Shown in pieces: positions 1 to 6,813 of a stretch of DNA of 13,353 nucleotides. Where the stretch lies: assembly GCA_965602945.1 (NCBI GenBank), contig CBFDBC010000089.1, positions 1 through 13,353 on the forward strand, in the 5' to 3' direction. The stretch is from JAUXEH01 sp965602945 (GTDB taxonomy: Bacteria > Acidobacteriota > Aminicenantia > Aminicenantales > Aminicenantaceae). The number at the start of each line of letters is the position of its first letter. Position 1 is the first letter of the stretch. The notes beneath the pieces were generated by a model. It had not been told where the DNA came from. It did not search any database and saw only the letters and a list, made by a program, of their open reading frames with translations. The position numbers and the translations under genes are program-made.

Positions 1-73
1 TACTATATTTGCTCTTACCATCCTCTCGATCGCAGGTCATGTTATCACAATCCATTTTTCAGTTCCAGCCGGG

Positions 74-96
74 CCGGGCGCGGGCCCGGCGCCCGG
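74..96. repeat. GC-rich hairpin in the gene-free left edge
   Basis: Positions 74-81 (CCGGGCGC) are the exact reverse complement of 89-96 (GCGCCCGG), with a 7-base loop. An overlapping alternative stem pairs 68-74 (GCCGGGC) with 84-90 (GCCCGGC). There is no T-tract on either side, so it is not a canonical intrinsic terminator. It may end a gene lying to the left of the window or be a palindromic repeat unit. I see no coding region, riboswitch or RNA gene in 1-220; in particular I did not find a convincing TPP-riboswitch core ahead of the thiamin-type gene at 221. Confidence 0.5.
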
Positions 97-220
97 GCTG
101 CTGACCCTTCACCCATATTAGTCGAGATTCACAGCCAGAATGTGCTTTCCCCGGATAGGACCCGGCACTGCCATCACAAGCCGTTTACGCTCCCTCCTGT
201 ATCTGATAGTATGATGAATC

Positions 221-994
221 ATGGCAACCGGAGTCCTCATATCGCTGGCAGGCTTTGATCCCACTTCCGGAGCCGGAGTGACCCTGGATCTCAAAGTCTT
301 CGCAAGCTACGGCTTCCATGGAATGGGATTGTGTACCGCGGTCACGATACAGAACACACAGGCCGTCCATGGTCTGCAGTGCCTCCCATGTGAGCTGGTA
401 CTGGAGCAGTACGGGGCCCTCGAGGAAGATGTCCGCATACGGGGAATCAAAGTCGGAATGCTGGGCTGCCGGGAACACATCCGGTCCGTCACCGGAATCC
501 TGGAACGAAGTGCCAGAGTCCCGGTGGTCATTGATCCGGTCCTGCGCTCCAGCTCCGGGACATGGCTTCTTGAACGGGATGCGGTGGATGAATACATGGC
601 CGCCCTGGCAGGGCGCGTCACGCTCCTCACCCCGAATCTGGCAGAGGCCTCCTGGATCACCGGATCAGAGGTATCCCGTCTGGAGGATATGCAGGCGGCG
701 GCCCGGCAGATCTATCAGGAACACCGCATCCCGAGCCTGATAAAGGGAGGCCACCTTGCAGGCGCCGCGGTAGATCTCTTCTATGACGGGTCTGCCTTTC
801 AAGTCTTCGAAAAGGAAAGGATCCCGGGAAATGTGCATGGGACAGGATGTTATTTTTCATCATCCGTCTTGTCCCTCCTGGTGCAGGGACATCCCCTGGG
901 CGAAGCCTGCCGCCTGGCAGGCGACCGTACCCTGGAAGCTATACGCGGCGCGGTCCCGGTGGGAAAGGGTCACAGGCTTATCCTCCCGAAATAG
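221..994 (+). CDS. thiD: Hydroxymethylpyrimidine/phosphomethylpyrimidine kinase (ThiD-type)
   Basis: The 257-residue product is a ribokinase-fold kinase of the ThiD family. ThiD phosphorylates hydroxymethylpyrimidine and its monophosphate for thiamin synthesis in the cytoplasm. Visible family signatures are the N-terminal AGFDPTSGAG loop (10-19), the substrate-side TAVTIQNT with Gln44, VIDPVLRSSSG (103-113), LLTPNLAEA (135-143), KGGHL (175-179) and the anion-hole/catalytic HGTGC (206-210). Length matches the family (about 260-270). Canonical ThiD has AGSDP; here Ser is Phe, a variation I have seen in ThiD-like paralogues, so a pyridoxal-kinase-like or salvage role is possible. No other thi gene is in the window. 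There is no Shine-Dalgarno sequence; a TATGAT hexamer at 210-215 lies just before the ATG, so the mRNA may be leaderless. It is convergent with the next gene. Confidence 0.88.
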   Translation: MATGVLISLAGFDPTSGAGVTLDLKVFASYGFHGMGLCTAVTIQNTQAVHGLQCLPCELVLEQYGALEEDVRIRGIKVGMLGCREHIRSVTGILERSARVPVVIDPVLRSSSGTWLLERDAVDEYMAALAGRVTLLTPNLAEASWITGSEVSRLEDMQAAARQIYQEHRIPSLIKGGHLAGAAVDLFYDGSAFQVFEKERIPGNVHGTGCYFSSSVLSLLVQGHPLGEACRLAGDRTLEAIRGAVPVGKGHRLILPK

Positions 995-1102
995 TACCGC
1001 CCCCGCTCCTGATCAGGAATTTCTGCAGCAGGAAAGGCCTCTTCCCTTGAGGGCCCCTATTCAGTTTTCATGCACTTCATACGTAAACAAGCCGCTTTTC
1101 CC

Positions 1103-2089
1103 TTAAAACAAGGACGGTTCCGAATCAATCACCTTGTCCGCGTTGTTCAAAACATCATCAGGGAAAACGATCCCCTGCTTCTCCGCCATCTTCAGGTTGA
1201 TGTGCAGCATAACCTTGTCCATATATTGAAAAGGAATATTTTCCGGGCTTTCGCCATCTTTGATCCTCAGGGCGATCTTCCCGGCCCTGTGACCGATGTC
1301 ATAGAAATCCCAGCCCAAAGCGGCGCACGCACCCAACTCCGTGTGGTACAGAACCCCTCCGAACAACGGGATCTCGTTGTCTACAGCCACACGGCCAACG
1401 GCCTGAAAGGCCTGGTTGATCGTGTTGTCTGAGATCTGATAGATGACATCGATCTTCTTGTTGATCAGGATCTGTGCGGACAACAGCACCTCACTGGCAT
1501 TCGCAATGGGGACGGCGATCATCTCCAGCCCCAACGCACCCGCCTCCTCCCTGGCCTTGTCCTTGTAAAAAAGAGAGTTGAGCTCTGATGGTGTCCACAG
1601 CGTACCGACACGTTGGATCCCGGGCATCAGGGACTTGATGAATGCCAGGCTCTGGCGGATCGGCCCCTCTGATGACACGCCGCTGACATTCCGCAGATGG
1701 TCGTCCGCAGACACGCCGGCGCCGGCCAGATATGGGTTTGCGACCGAGGCGAAAACGATTGGGATCTCACTCGTGGCATGAAGTGCGGCCTGGAGGCTGG
1801 GCGTGGACAGGGGCACGATCATATCCACCCCGCGGGCCACGAAGCCCTCTGCGATCCGCCATATTTCCGGGATCTGCCCGTGCGCACTCTCGACCAGGAT
1901 CTGTATGTCCCGGCCGTCCACCAGCCCCTCTTCTGCCAGCGACTCCACAAAGCCCCTGCGGGTTTCCGTCATGGTGGAAGCATCATTCACCTGCAGGACT
2001 CCGATGGTGTAGAGTTCAGGCTGCGGACTTTGACAGCAGTACAGAAGTAGAAGCGAGAGGGCGATGAAGCCCCAGGTCGGTTTACTCAT
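1103..2089 (-). CDS. ABC-type substrate-binding protein, ABC_sub_bind (TrpX-like) family
   Basis: The 328-residue product is a periplasmic binding-protein-like receptor of the ABC_sub_bind family (PF04392; characterised relatives such as TrpX bind aromatic amino acids). After a basic start (MSKP) comes a hydrophobic stretch (about residues 8-17) and two cysteines (18-19). The LLYC/LYCC sequence is a poor lipobox because Tyr or Cys occupies the small-residue -1 position, so lipidation is plausible but uncertain. The mature part has the family pattern: TIGVLQVND, GFVESLAEEGLVDG, MIVPLSTPSLQAA, IPIVFASVANP, GVSSEGPI, and a second lobe around YQISDNT and PLFGGVLYHTELG. I place the start at ATG 2089 rather than TTG 2107, because the promoter at 2117-2145 would start transcription near 2110. 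No permease or ATPase gene is adjacent, so its transport partners lie elsewhere or it acts as a sensor. Confidence 0.82.
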   Translation of the reverse strand: MSKPTWGFIALSLLLLYCCQSPQPELYTIGVLQVNDASTMTETRRGFVESLAEEGLVDGRDIQILVESAHGQIPEIWRIAEGFVARGVDMIVPLSTPSLQAALHATSEIPIVFASVANPYLAGAGVSADDHLRNVSGVSSEGPIRQSLAFIKSLMPGIQRVGTLWTPSELNSLFYKDKAREEAGALGLEMIAVPIANASEVLLSAQILINKKIDVIYQISDNTINQAFQAVGRVAVDNEIPLFGGVLYHTELGACAALGWDFYDIGHRAGKIALRIKDGESPENIPFQYMDKVMLHINLKMAEKQGIVFPDDVLNNADKVIDSEPSLF

Positions 2090-2116
2090 AAGACGTGTTG
2101 ACGGCAAGTCTTAAAC

Positions 2117-2145
2117 ATCATAAAGAAAAAAAAACTCTATGACAA
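2117..2145 (-). promoter_or_regulatory. Sigma70-type promoter for the substrate-binding protein gene
   Basis: Read on the minus strand there is TTGTCA (2145-2140), a 17-base spacer and TATGAT (2122-2117). Each hexamer matches the consensus at five of six positions. The expected transcription start near 2110 leaves about 20 nt of leader before ATG 2089 and argues against the upstream TTG start. Confidence 0.6.
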
Positions 2146-2182
2146 GGCCTTTAGGGCTGGTACTGTCTTGGGAGCCGGTGTG

Positions 2183-2191
2183 TGGTAAAAT
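2183..2191 (+). promoter_or_regulatory. Extended -10-like element ahead of the DUF72 gene
   Basis: TGGTAAAAT at 2183-2191 resembles an extended -10 (TGn followed by a TANNNT hexamer). No convincing -35 lies at the usual distance. Transcription would begin near 2198, only a few bases before ATG 2202, giving a nearly leaderless mRNA. This is a weak single-motif prediction. Confidence 0.3.
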
Positions 2192-2201
2192 GGAAGCGGC
2201 A

Positions 2202-3092
2202 ATGGCGGAATTTCACATCGGCACAGCGGGGTGGAGCTACAAGGACTGGGAAGGAATCGTCTATCCAGCGCATAAGAGCGCGGAATTTCACGCCCTGGTG
2301 TTCCTGGCCGACTACATCAACCTGGTGGAGGTCAACAGCACCTTCTACCGGCCGCCGGTCACGCGCGTGGCCCTGTCCTGGGTAAAAAAGGTCCAACACC
2401 GGCCGGATTTTCTTTTCGCCGTGAAGCTGCACCAAAACTTTACGCATGGGGAGCGACGATTCACACAGAAAGAGACTGACGAATTCAAATTCGGTATCGA
2501 GCCGCTCCGGGCCCACTCCCGGCTGTGTGCGATACTCATCCAGTTTCCCTGGTCGTTTAAGGATTCGGGAATAAACCGCGAGCATCTCGAGCGTATATTC
2601 CAGGCGTTCCACGACTATCCCCTGGCTCTGGAGGTCAGGCACGATTCCTGGAACCGGCCCGATTTTTTCCTGTGGCTCCAGTCCAACCAGGTCGGATTCT
2701 GCAACATCGACCAACCAGTCATCAACGACTCCCTCTCCCCCACTTCGGTCCAGACCCACCCGGAATTCACCTACGTGCGCCTCCATGGGCGCAACTATAA
2801 AAACTGGTTCAGCCGGAGCGCCGGACGGGATGCCCGCTACAACTACCTGTACGGCGGGGAAGAACTCGACGATTGGGTCGAGCGCATCAAGGGATTGGGA
2901 GAAAAAAGCCGGAACGTTTTCGTCGTCACCAACAACCACTATCAGGGACAGGCGCTGGCCAACGCACTCCAGATCAAGAACAAGCTCACCGGAGAAAAGG
3001 TCGATATCCCGTTGGATCTGATAAAGCGCTACCCGCTTCTGCGCGAGATCGTGAAGAAGATCGGTAAAGGCCAGCTCGATCTGTTCGAATAG
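2202..3092 (+). CDS. DUF72 family protein (YecE-like TIM barrel) with C-terminal clamp-like motif
   Basis: The 296-residue product belongs to DUF72 (PF01904), a widespread TIM-barrel family without an established biochemical role. Family signatures seen are the N-terminal FHIGTAGWSYKDWEG, LVEVNSTFYRPP, FLFAVKLHQNFTH, ILIQFPWSF, LALEVRHDSW, FTYVRLHGRNY and VFVVTNNHYQGQALANA. I chose ATG 2202 because DUF72 proteins normally begin with a few residues before I-G-T-x-G-W, and GGAAG lies five bases upstream. ATG 2190 and ATG 2139 are in-frame alternatives, but the latter lies within the divergent promoter. The protein ends in QLDLFE: Q-L-D-L-F is a textbook match to the sliding-clamp binding pentapeptide (consensus QL[SD]LF) and sits at an exposed C-terminus, hinting at a DNA replication or repair connection. 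It is convergent with the peroxiredoxin gene, 15 bases apart. Confidence 0.88.
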   Translation: MAEFHIGTAGWSYKDWEGIVYPAHKSAEFHALVFLADYINLVEVNSTFYRPPVTRVALSWVKKVQHRPDFLFAVKLHQNFTHGERRFTQKETDEFKFGIEPLRAHSRLCAILIQFPWSFKDSGINREHLERIFQAFHDYPLALEVRHDSWNRPDFFLWLQSNQVGFCNIDQPVINDSLSPTSVQTHPEFTYVRLHGRNYKNWFSRSAGRDARYNYLYGGEELDDWVERIKGLGEKSRNVFVVTNNHYQGQALANALQIKNKLTGEKVDIPLDLIKRYPLLREIVKKIGKGQLDLFE

Positions 3093-3107
3093 GCCATCTT
3101 CCGATCG

Positions 3108-3560
3108 TCAGCTCCTCAGGAATTCGATAATCTCTTCGATGTCCGGCAGCTGAGGGATATCATAGACCTTGACGAAAATCACGTTTCCTTCCTCGTCGAG
3201 GATAACATTGGCTCGCTGCGAGGTGCCCTGTTCCTCCCGGAATAACCCGTAGTTTTGGGCCACGCCGCCATGCGGCCAAAAATCCGACAGCAGTTTGGTG
3301 TCTGCAATACCGAGCTCCTTGGCCCAGGCGTTCTTACTTGGGACGCTGTCCACACTCAGGCCCAGGGCCACAGTACTCAACTCCGCAAAGGCGGCCTTGT
3401 TCTCTTCCAGGGACTTCATCTGGGCAGCGCAAACCCCGGTCCAGGCCAGAGGATGCCAGGAAAGCAGGACTCTCTTTCCTTTATAGTCCACCAGACGCAC
3501 CTCGTTACCGCGGTTGTCCTTCAAACTAAAATCGGGGGCCGTGTCTCCGACTTTCATCAT
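3108..3560 (-). CDS. Peroxiredoxin of the AhpC/TSA superfamily (one-Cys, AhpE/PrxQ-like)
   Basis: The 150-residue product is a thioredoxin-fold peroxidase that would reduce hydroperoxides through a peroxidatic cysteine. The start MMKVGDTAPDFSL is typical of the family. The active-site motif PLAWTGVC (residues 37-44) gives the P-x-x-x-T-x-x-C pattern with Cys44, and the conserved Arg is in SQRANVIL. No other cysteine is present, so there is no intramolecular resolving cysteine; recycling must use an external thiol. I chose ATG 3560 (or ATG 3557 directly after it) because an AAGGAGAGG-type purine tract lies just upstream. An upstream in-frame start at 3617 would add 19 residues not expected for the family. 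It is expressed alone, away from the dnaE unit. Confidence 0.87.
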   Translation of the reverse strand: MMKVGDTAPDFSLKDNRGNEVRLVDYKGKRVLLSWHPLAWTGVCAAQMKSLEENKAAFAELSTVALGLSVDSVPSKNAWAKELGIADTKLLSDFWPHGGVAQNYGLFREEQGTSQRANVILDEEGNVIFVKVYDIPQLPDIEEIIEFLRS

Positions 3561-3617
3561 TTTGCCTTTCTCCTCTCCTTCATAAATGTGTCCGTGTATT
3601 GTAATGATTTTCCCCAC

Positions 3618-3798
3618 TCCCGGTCAACTAATCGTATCTCTGAGCCATGCTTTTTAGTAATGATCCCGGAGTCTGGATGATTCACGGTTCCAGATTGGTA
3701 CAGGTTCAAGGCATGGCGGACGAAGCTGTGGTATACCACCGCGAGTCCGACATAACGCAGAAGATGCGCCGAGATGGGACCGCCCGAAGGGTAAAAGA
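3618..3798. other. Intergenic stretch between peroxiredoxin and dnaE, no gene supported
   Basis: This stretch has no ORF with a good start and ribosome site. An 86-codon frame on the minus strand (3557-3817) would need a TTG start, has no Shine-Dalgarno sequence, runs over the peroxiredoxin start and matches no family I know. A perfect 12-base palindrome GTGGTATACCAC lies at 3728-3739. The segment is less GC-rich than its neighbours and could be decayed coding sequence or a regulatory region for the peroxiredoxin. I cannot assign it further. Confidence 0.35.
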
Positions 3799-3844
3799 TG
3801 CCGACATTAGGTTTCAATTCGTCTTTTGATGGGATATGTCGGCA
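3799..3844. terminator. Terminator-like inverted repeat after dnaE
   Basis: TGCCGACAT (3799-3807) pairs perfectly with ATGTCGGCA (3836-3844), giving a 9-bp stem around a 28-base loop, five bases beyond the dnaE stop. On the minus strand the stem is followed by TCTTTT, and on the plus strand by GCTTTT, so it could act weakly in both directions. The long loop lowers confidence that it is an efficient intrinsic terminator. Confidence 0.45.
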
Positions 3845-3848
3845 GCTT

Positions 3849-6653
3849 TTATGAATTATTCAGAAAGGAGCAGTTGAAGGCTTTCGGCGGCCCGCCACCC
3901 CCATTGCGGATCTCGGCGCGCAGGAAACAGGCCGGGGGTGTGCCGAACGTCAGGCACCTGGTCTCGCCCACTCCTTCCAGCAGCCCGGTCTCATCCTCGA
4001 ACAGAAAAAAATACTTGCGGCCGCTGTTGACACCCTTGAGCCGGGCGTCGACCACCCGGACCACCAGCTCCACCTCATGACCGGCATATCTTTTCAGATC
4101 CTTGATCCGGAGCTCAGGACGTTTCCCTTCGAACAGCACGAGCGAATCGCCCTCCGGGTCAAAGCCCAGGGATTCCACCAGCATCCGTTTTTTCTGCTTG
4201 GCATTGAGGTCGGCGACCTCCCCTATCCCCTCGAGCCCGCGGAAATAGCGCAGGATCTGCTGGGTGCGCGTCGGTTCCAGCGAATCGAACGCGCCGGCTT
4301 TGATCAAAGCGAACAGCTCGGCTTTGGTCAGCGACACCCGCAGCAGGAAATCCTCGATGGAGCGGTAGGGTCCGCTCCTGCACTCCTCGAAGATCTTGTC
4401 CGCGGTCCGGACGGCCAGCCCCTTGATGGACAGCAGGCCCACCCGGATGCTTTTGCCCTCCACTTCGAAATGATAGCCGCTGCGCTGGACATCCGGACCC
4501 AGGATCCGGATCCCGCACCGTTTGGCCTCCTCGATGTATTCGGGCAGACCGTAATAACCGCCGCCGGCGTTGAGCACCGCCGTGAGGTACGGCAGCGTGT
4601 GGTGGGTCTTGAGATACACGGCCTGGTAAGCCATGTGGGCGTAGGAAGCGCTGTGGGCCTTGTTGAAGGAGTAGGAGGAAAATTTGTCCATGATGCCCCA
4701 GAGCCTTTTGACCTCTCCCGGGGAGTACCCCCGCGCGCGCGCCTCCTGGAAAAACTTTTCCTGGAAAGGCGTGTCGGCCCGTTTTTTCTTGAGGCCGCGC
4801 CGGAGCAGGTCGCCCTCTTCCGGCGGCATCCCGGCCACGCGGTCCGCGACCTGCATCACCTGCTCCTCGTACAGCAGCAGCCCCCCGGTCTCGGGCAGGA
4901 TCCGGGACAGGAGAGGGTCGCGGGACACCGGCTTCCCCTCACGGCCGCGGAGCAGTGTCTGCTTCATCCCGCTTTCGGTCGGCCCCGGCCGGATCAAGGC
5001 CAGGGCCTGGGTCAGGTCATAGGTGGTCTCCGGACGCATGCGGCGGAGCAGGTTCATCATGGCCGGGCTCTCCACCTGAAAGCAGCCGATGGTCTCCGCC
5101 TTCTGCAGCCTCCGGAAGGTGGGGCCGTCCTGCGCAGGGATGCTCCTGAGGTCGAGTGTTTTTCGCGTGCTCGAGATGGCGGCCAGTCCCCGCACGGACA
5201 GGAGGTCGAGCTTGATAAGCTTGAGGTCCTCGACCGCGTCCCGGTCGAAGTGCGACATGCGCAGGCCCTTGGCGGACTCTTCCAGCGGAAGGTACCGGCG
5301 GACCGGAGCGGGAGTGAGCAGCACGCCTCCCACATGCAGGGAAGTCTCGCAGAACACCGAAGTCAGTTCCGAGGCCGCGGTCCAGATCTCCTCGCAGCCG
5401 GGCAGCGGCCGGTCCTTCTTCAGGTAATCGGGCTCCTCGAACATGGGGATCCGCTTGCTCATGGACCGGGCCTCGGCCGGCGGCAGCCCGAAAGCGCGCG
5501 CCGCCTCGTACAGGGCCGACCGAGCCCGGTAGTTCTTCAGGCTGCACACGAAGGCGGACCCGGTCCGGCCCCGGCCGTATGTGTCCAGGACATACTCCAG
5601 CACCCGGTCCCGCAGGCTTGAGTCGAAATCCAGATCGAAATCCGGGGGATCGTCCCGCCCCGAGTTGAGGAAGCGGGCGAAGTAGAGGTCGAAGCTGATG
5701 GGGCTGATGTGGGAGATCCCCAGGAGATAGGCCAGAAAGGAGGAGGCTCCCGAGCCCTTGAGGTTGTGAAGGATGCCCTGCCGGCGGGCGAACTGCACCA
5801 CGTCGTGCACCACCAGGAAATAGGGCGCAAACCCCGACTCCTCCACCACCTCCAGCTCCATCCGGGCCCGCTTCCTCTCCTTCCAGCCGAGGTCCTTCCG
5901 CTCCCGAAGCCTCTCCATCACCACGTCCCGCAGGGGCGTGGGGAAGAGGTCTCCGGGAAGCTTGGGGACGATGTCGTCGAAGGTGAACCGGCACTTCTCG
6001 GCCACCTCGAAGGTCGCGCGGAAGAGCGGCTCGATACCGGAGCCGAATTTCTTCACCGCCAGATGCGCCTGGTCCGGACCGAAGAACGGCATCCGGCGGC
6101 CTAAGCGGTCCTGCTCCGGAGGGAAAGGGATCTTCTTGTGGATGGCATGCAGCAGGATGAGCCGCTCGGGATGGCGGAGAAACTTCAGGGGATGGGCCCA
6201 GACCGCGGGCAGGCTGTGTCTTTTGGACCAGGCTCTGACCGTTTCCAGGTTGAAGAAGCCACCCCCCAGGTAAAGATCCTCACCCAGGAGCGGCGCCAAC
6301 TCCTCGGGGAAGTCACGGTCCTCCGGCCGGGGGATAAAGATGGTAACCAGCCCCCGGGTGCTGTTAACGGCACGCCCGTTGAGGGTCTCCATGAGGGTCC
6401 AGTATCCTTCCCGCTCCTTGACCAGGAACAGGAACGTCCGGTCTCCGAGTTCCAGCTCGCATCCGAAAACGGGCCGGAGCCCGCTGTCCTGCGCGGCCCG
6501 CTTCCAGCGTGCCCAGCCGTATAGGTTCCCGAGATCCGAGATCGCCGCCGCCGGGAGCTTCTCCCGGACGGCCCAGGCAGCCAGCTCCCGCAGCAGCACC
6601 CCTCCTCTCCCCTTGCTGTAGACGGAGTGCACCCGCAGCGGCACAAACATCAT
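3849..6653 (-). CDS. Short C-family DNA polymerase III alpha subunit, DnaE2/ImuC-like
   Basis: The 934-residue product is a C-family polymerase, shorter than a replicative DnaE (about 1160 in E. coli). An N-terminal PHP domain (about 1-230) has lost metal ligands: LRVHS (6-10) instead of HxH and ISDLGN (38-43) instead of a D-H pair, so exonuclease activity is unlikely. The polymerase core is intact, with PDFDLDF giving Asp338/Asp340, KLDLL giving Asp483, plus HVGGV, IRPGP, LLYEEQVMQ and FNKAHSASYA. Helix-hairpin-helix and OB-fold segments follow, then it ends without the tau-binding C-terminal domain. SLVLF at 837-841 is a possible clamp-binding peptide just before the OB fold. Being third after lexA and dinB, and short, it is best read as a damage-inducible translesion polymerase rather than the replicase. 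ATG 6653 and 6650 are both possible; the ribosome site is weak and lies in an inverted repeat. Confidence 0.88.
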   Translation of the reverse strand: MMFVPLRVHSVYSKGRGGVLLRELAAWAVREKLPAAAISDLGNLYGWARWKRAAQDSGLRPVFGCELELGDRTFLFLVKEREGYWTLMETLNGRAVNSTRGLVTIFIPRPEDRDFPEELAPLLGEDLYLGGGFFNLETVRAWSKRHSLPAVWAHPLKFLRHPERLILLHAIHKKIPFPPEQDRLGRRMPFFGPDQAHLAVKKFGSGIEPLFRATFEVAEKCRFTFDDIVPKLPGDLFPTPLRDVVMERLRERKDLGWKERKRARMELEVVEESGFAPYFLVVHDVVQFARRQGILHNLKGSGASSFLAYLLGISHISPISFDLYFARFLNSGRDDPPDFDLDFDSSLRDRVLEYVLDTYGRGRTGSAFVCSLKNYRARSALYEAARAFGLPPAEARSMSKRIPMFEEPDYLKKDRPLPGCEEIWTAASELTSVFCETSLHVGGVLLTPAPVRRYLPLEESAKGLRMSHFDRDAVEDLKLIKLDLLSVRGLAAISSTRKTLDLRSIPAQDGPTFRRLQKAETIGCFQVESPAMMNLLRRMRPETTYDLTQALALIRPGPTESGMKQTLLRGREGKPVSRDPLLSRILPETGGLLLYEEQVMQVADRVAGMPPEEGDLLRRGLKKKRADTPFQEKFFQEARARGYSPGEVKRLWGIMDKFSSYSFNKAHSASYAHMAYQAVYLKTHHTLPYLTAVLNAGGGYYGLPEYIEEAKRCGIRILGPDVQRSGYHFEVEGKSIRVGLLSIKGLAVRTADKIFEECRSGPYRSIEDFLLRVSLTKAELFALIKAGAFDSLEPTRTQQILRYFRGLEGIGEVADLNAKQKKRMLVESLGFDPEGDSLVLFEGKRPELRIKDLKRYAGHEVELVVRVVDARLKGVNSGRKYFFLFEDETGLLEGVGETRCLTFGTPPACFLRAEIRNGGGGPPKAFNCSFLNNS

Positions 6654-6660
6654 AATTCCC

Positions 6661-6689
6661 GGGGACAGGCTGCTTTTTTGATTGTCCCC
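6661..6689. promoter_or_regulatory. Inverted repeat GGGGACA/TGTCCCC at the dnaE start
   Basis: GGGGACA (6661-6667) and TGTCCCC (6683-6689) form perfect 7-bp arms around a 15-base AT-rich centre, seven bases upstream of the dnaE ATG. It could be a regulator operator (LexA is the obvious candidate), an RNA hairpin masking the weak ribosome site, or a member of an interspersed palindromic repeat family. A related dyad lies upstream of dinB at 8071-8093. Confidence 0.4.
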
Positions 6690-6739
6690 ATTTTTTGCGG
6701 GTTTAGTCGTTTTTGTATCGACATTCTTTTATCACTAAT

Positions 6740-6813
6740 ACCTGGGTCATCTGCGGGTCGAGATGGCCGCAACGATGCCGATGTGGTGAGATCGGCCCGC
6801 AGATGATCCAGGT
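6740..6813. repeat. Long imperfect palindrome between dinB and dnaE
   Basis: Positions 6740-6761 pair with 6792-6813 over 22 consecutive base pairs, two of them G-T wobbles (6746/6807 and 6758/6795). After a short internal loop, 6766-6771 pairs with 6782-6787, again with two wobbles, leaving a 10-base apical loop. The outer arm touches the dinB stop codon. There is no T-tract after it on the minus strand, so it is not a standard terminator. It may be a REP-like element, an mRNA processing or stability hairpin, or a structured plus-strand RNA. Confidence 0.6.

Noticed and set aside
1..220. TPP riboswitch ahead of the ThiD-type gene
   Set aside because: I could not find the conserved thi-box core or its characteristic helices; only a GC hairpin without those elements is present.
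1007..1018. Palindrome TCCTGATCAGGA between the convergent ThiD-type and substrate-binding genes as a terminator
   Set aside because: It has no loop and no T-tract. A second weak pairing near 1037-1055 is imperfect. No terminator can be supported there.
3557..3817. 86-codon minus-strand frame upstream of and overlapping the peroxiredoxin start
   Set aside because: It needs a TTG start, has no ribosome site, overlaps the terminator-like repeat and the peroxiredoxin start, and matches no family I recognise.
4077..5621. 514-codon plus-strand open frame opposite dnaE
   Set aside because: It is a GC-driven antisense frame over a clear polymerase coding region, rich in repeated Gly/Leu/Arg/His with no domain. 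dnaE has intact motifs throughout the same DNA.
6714..6723. TGTATCGACA as a LexA-type operator upstream of dnaE
   Set aside because: Only three symmetric base pairs per arm, not repeated before lexA or dinB, so it is no better than chance.
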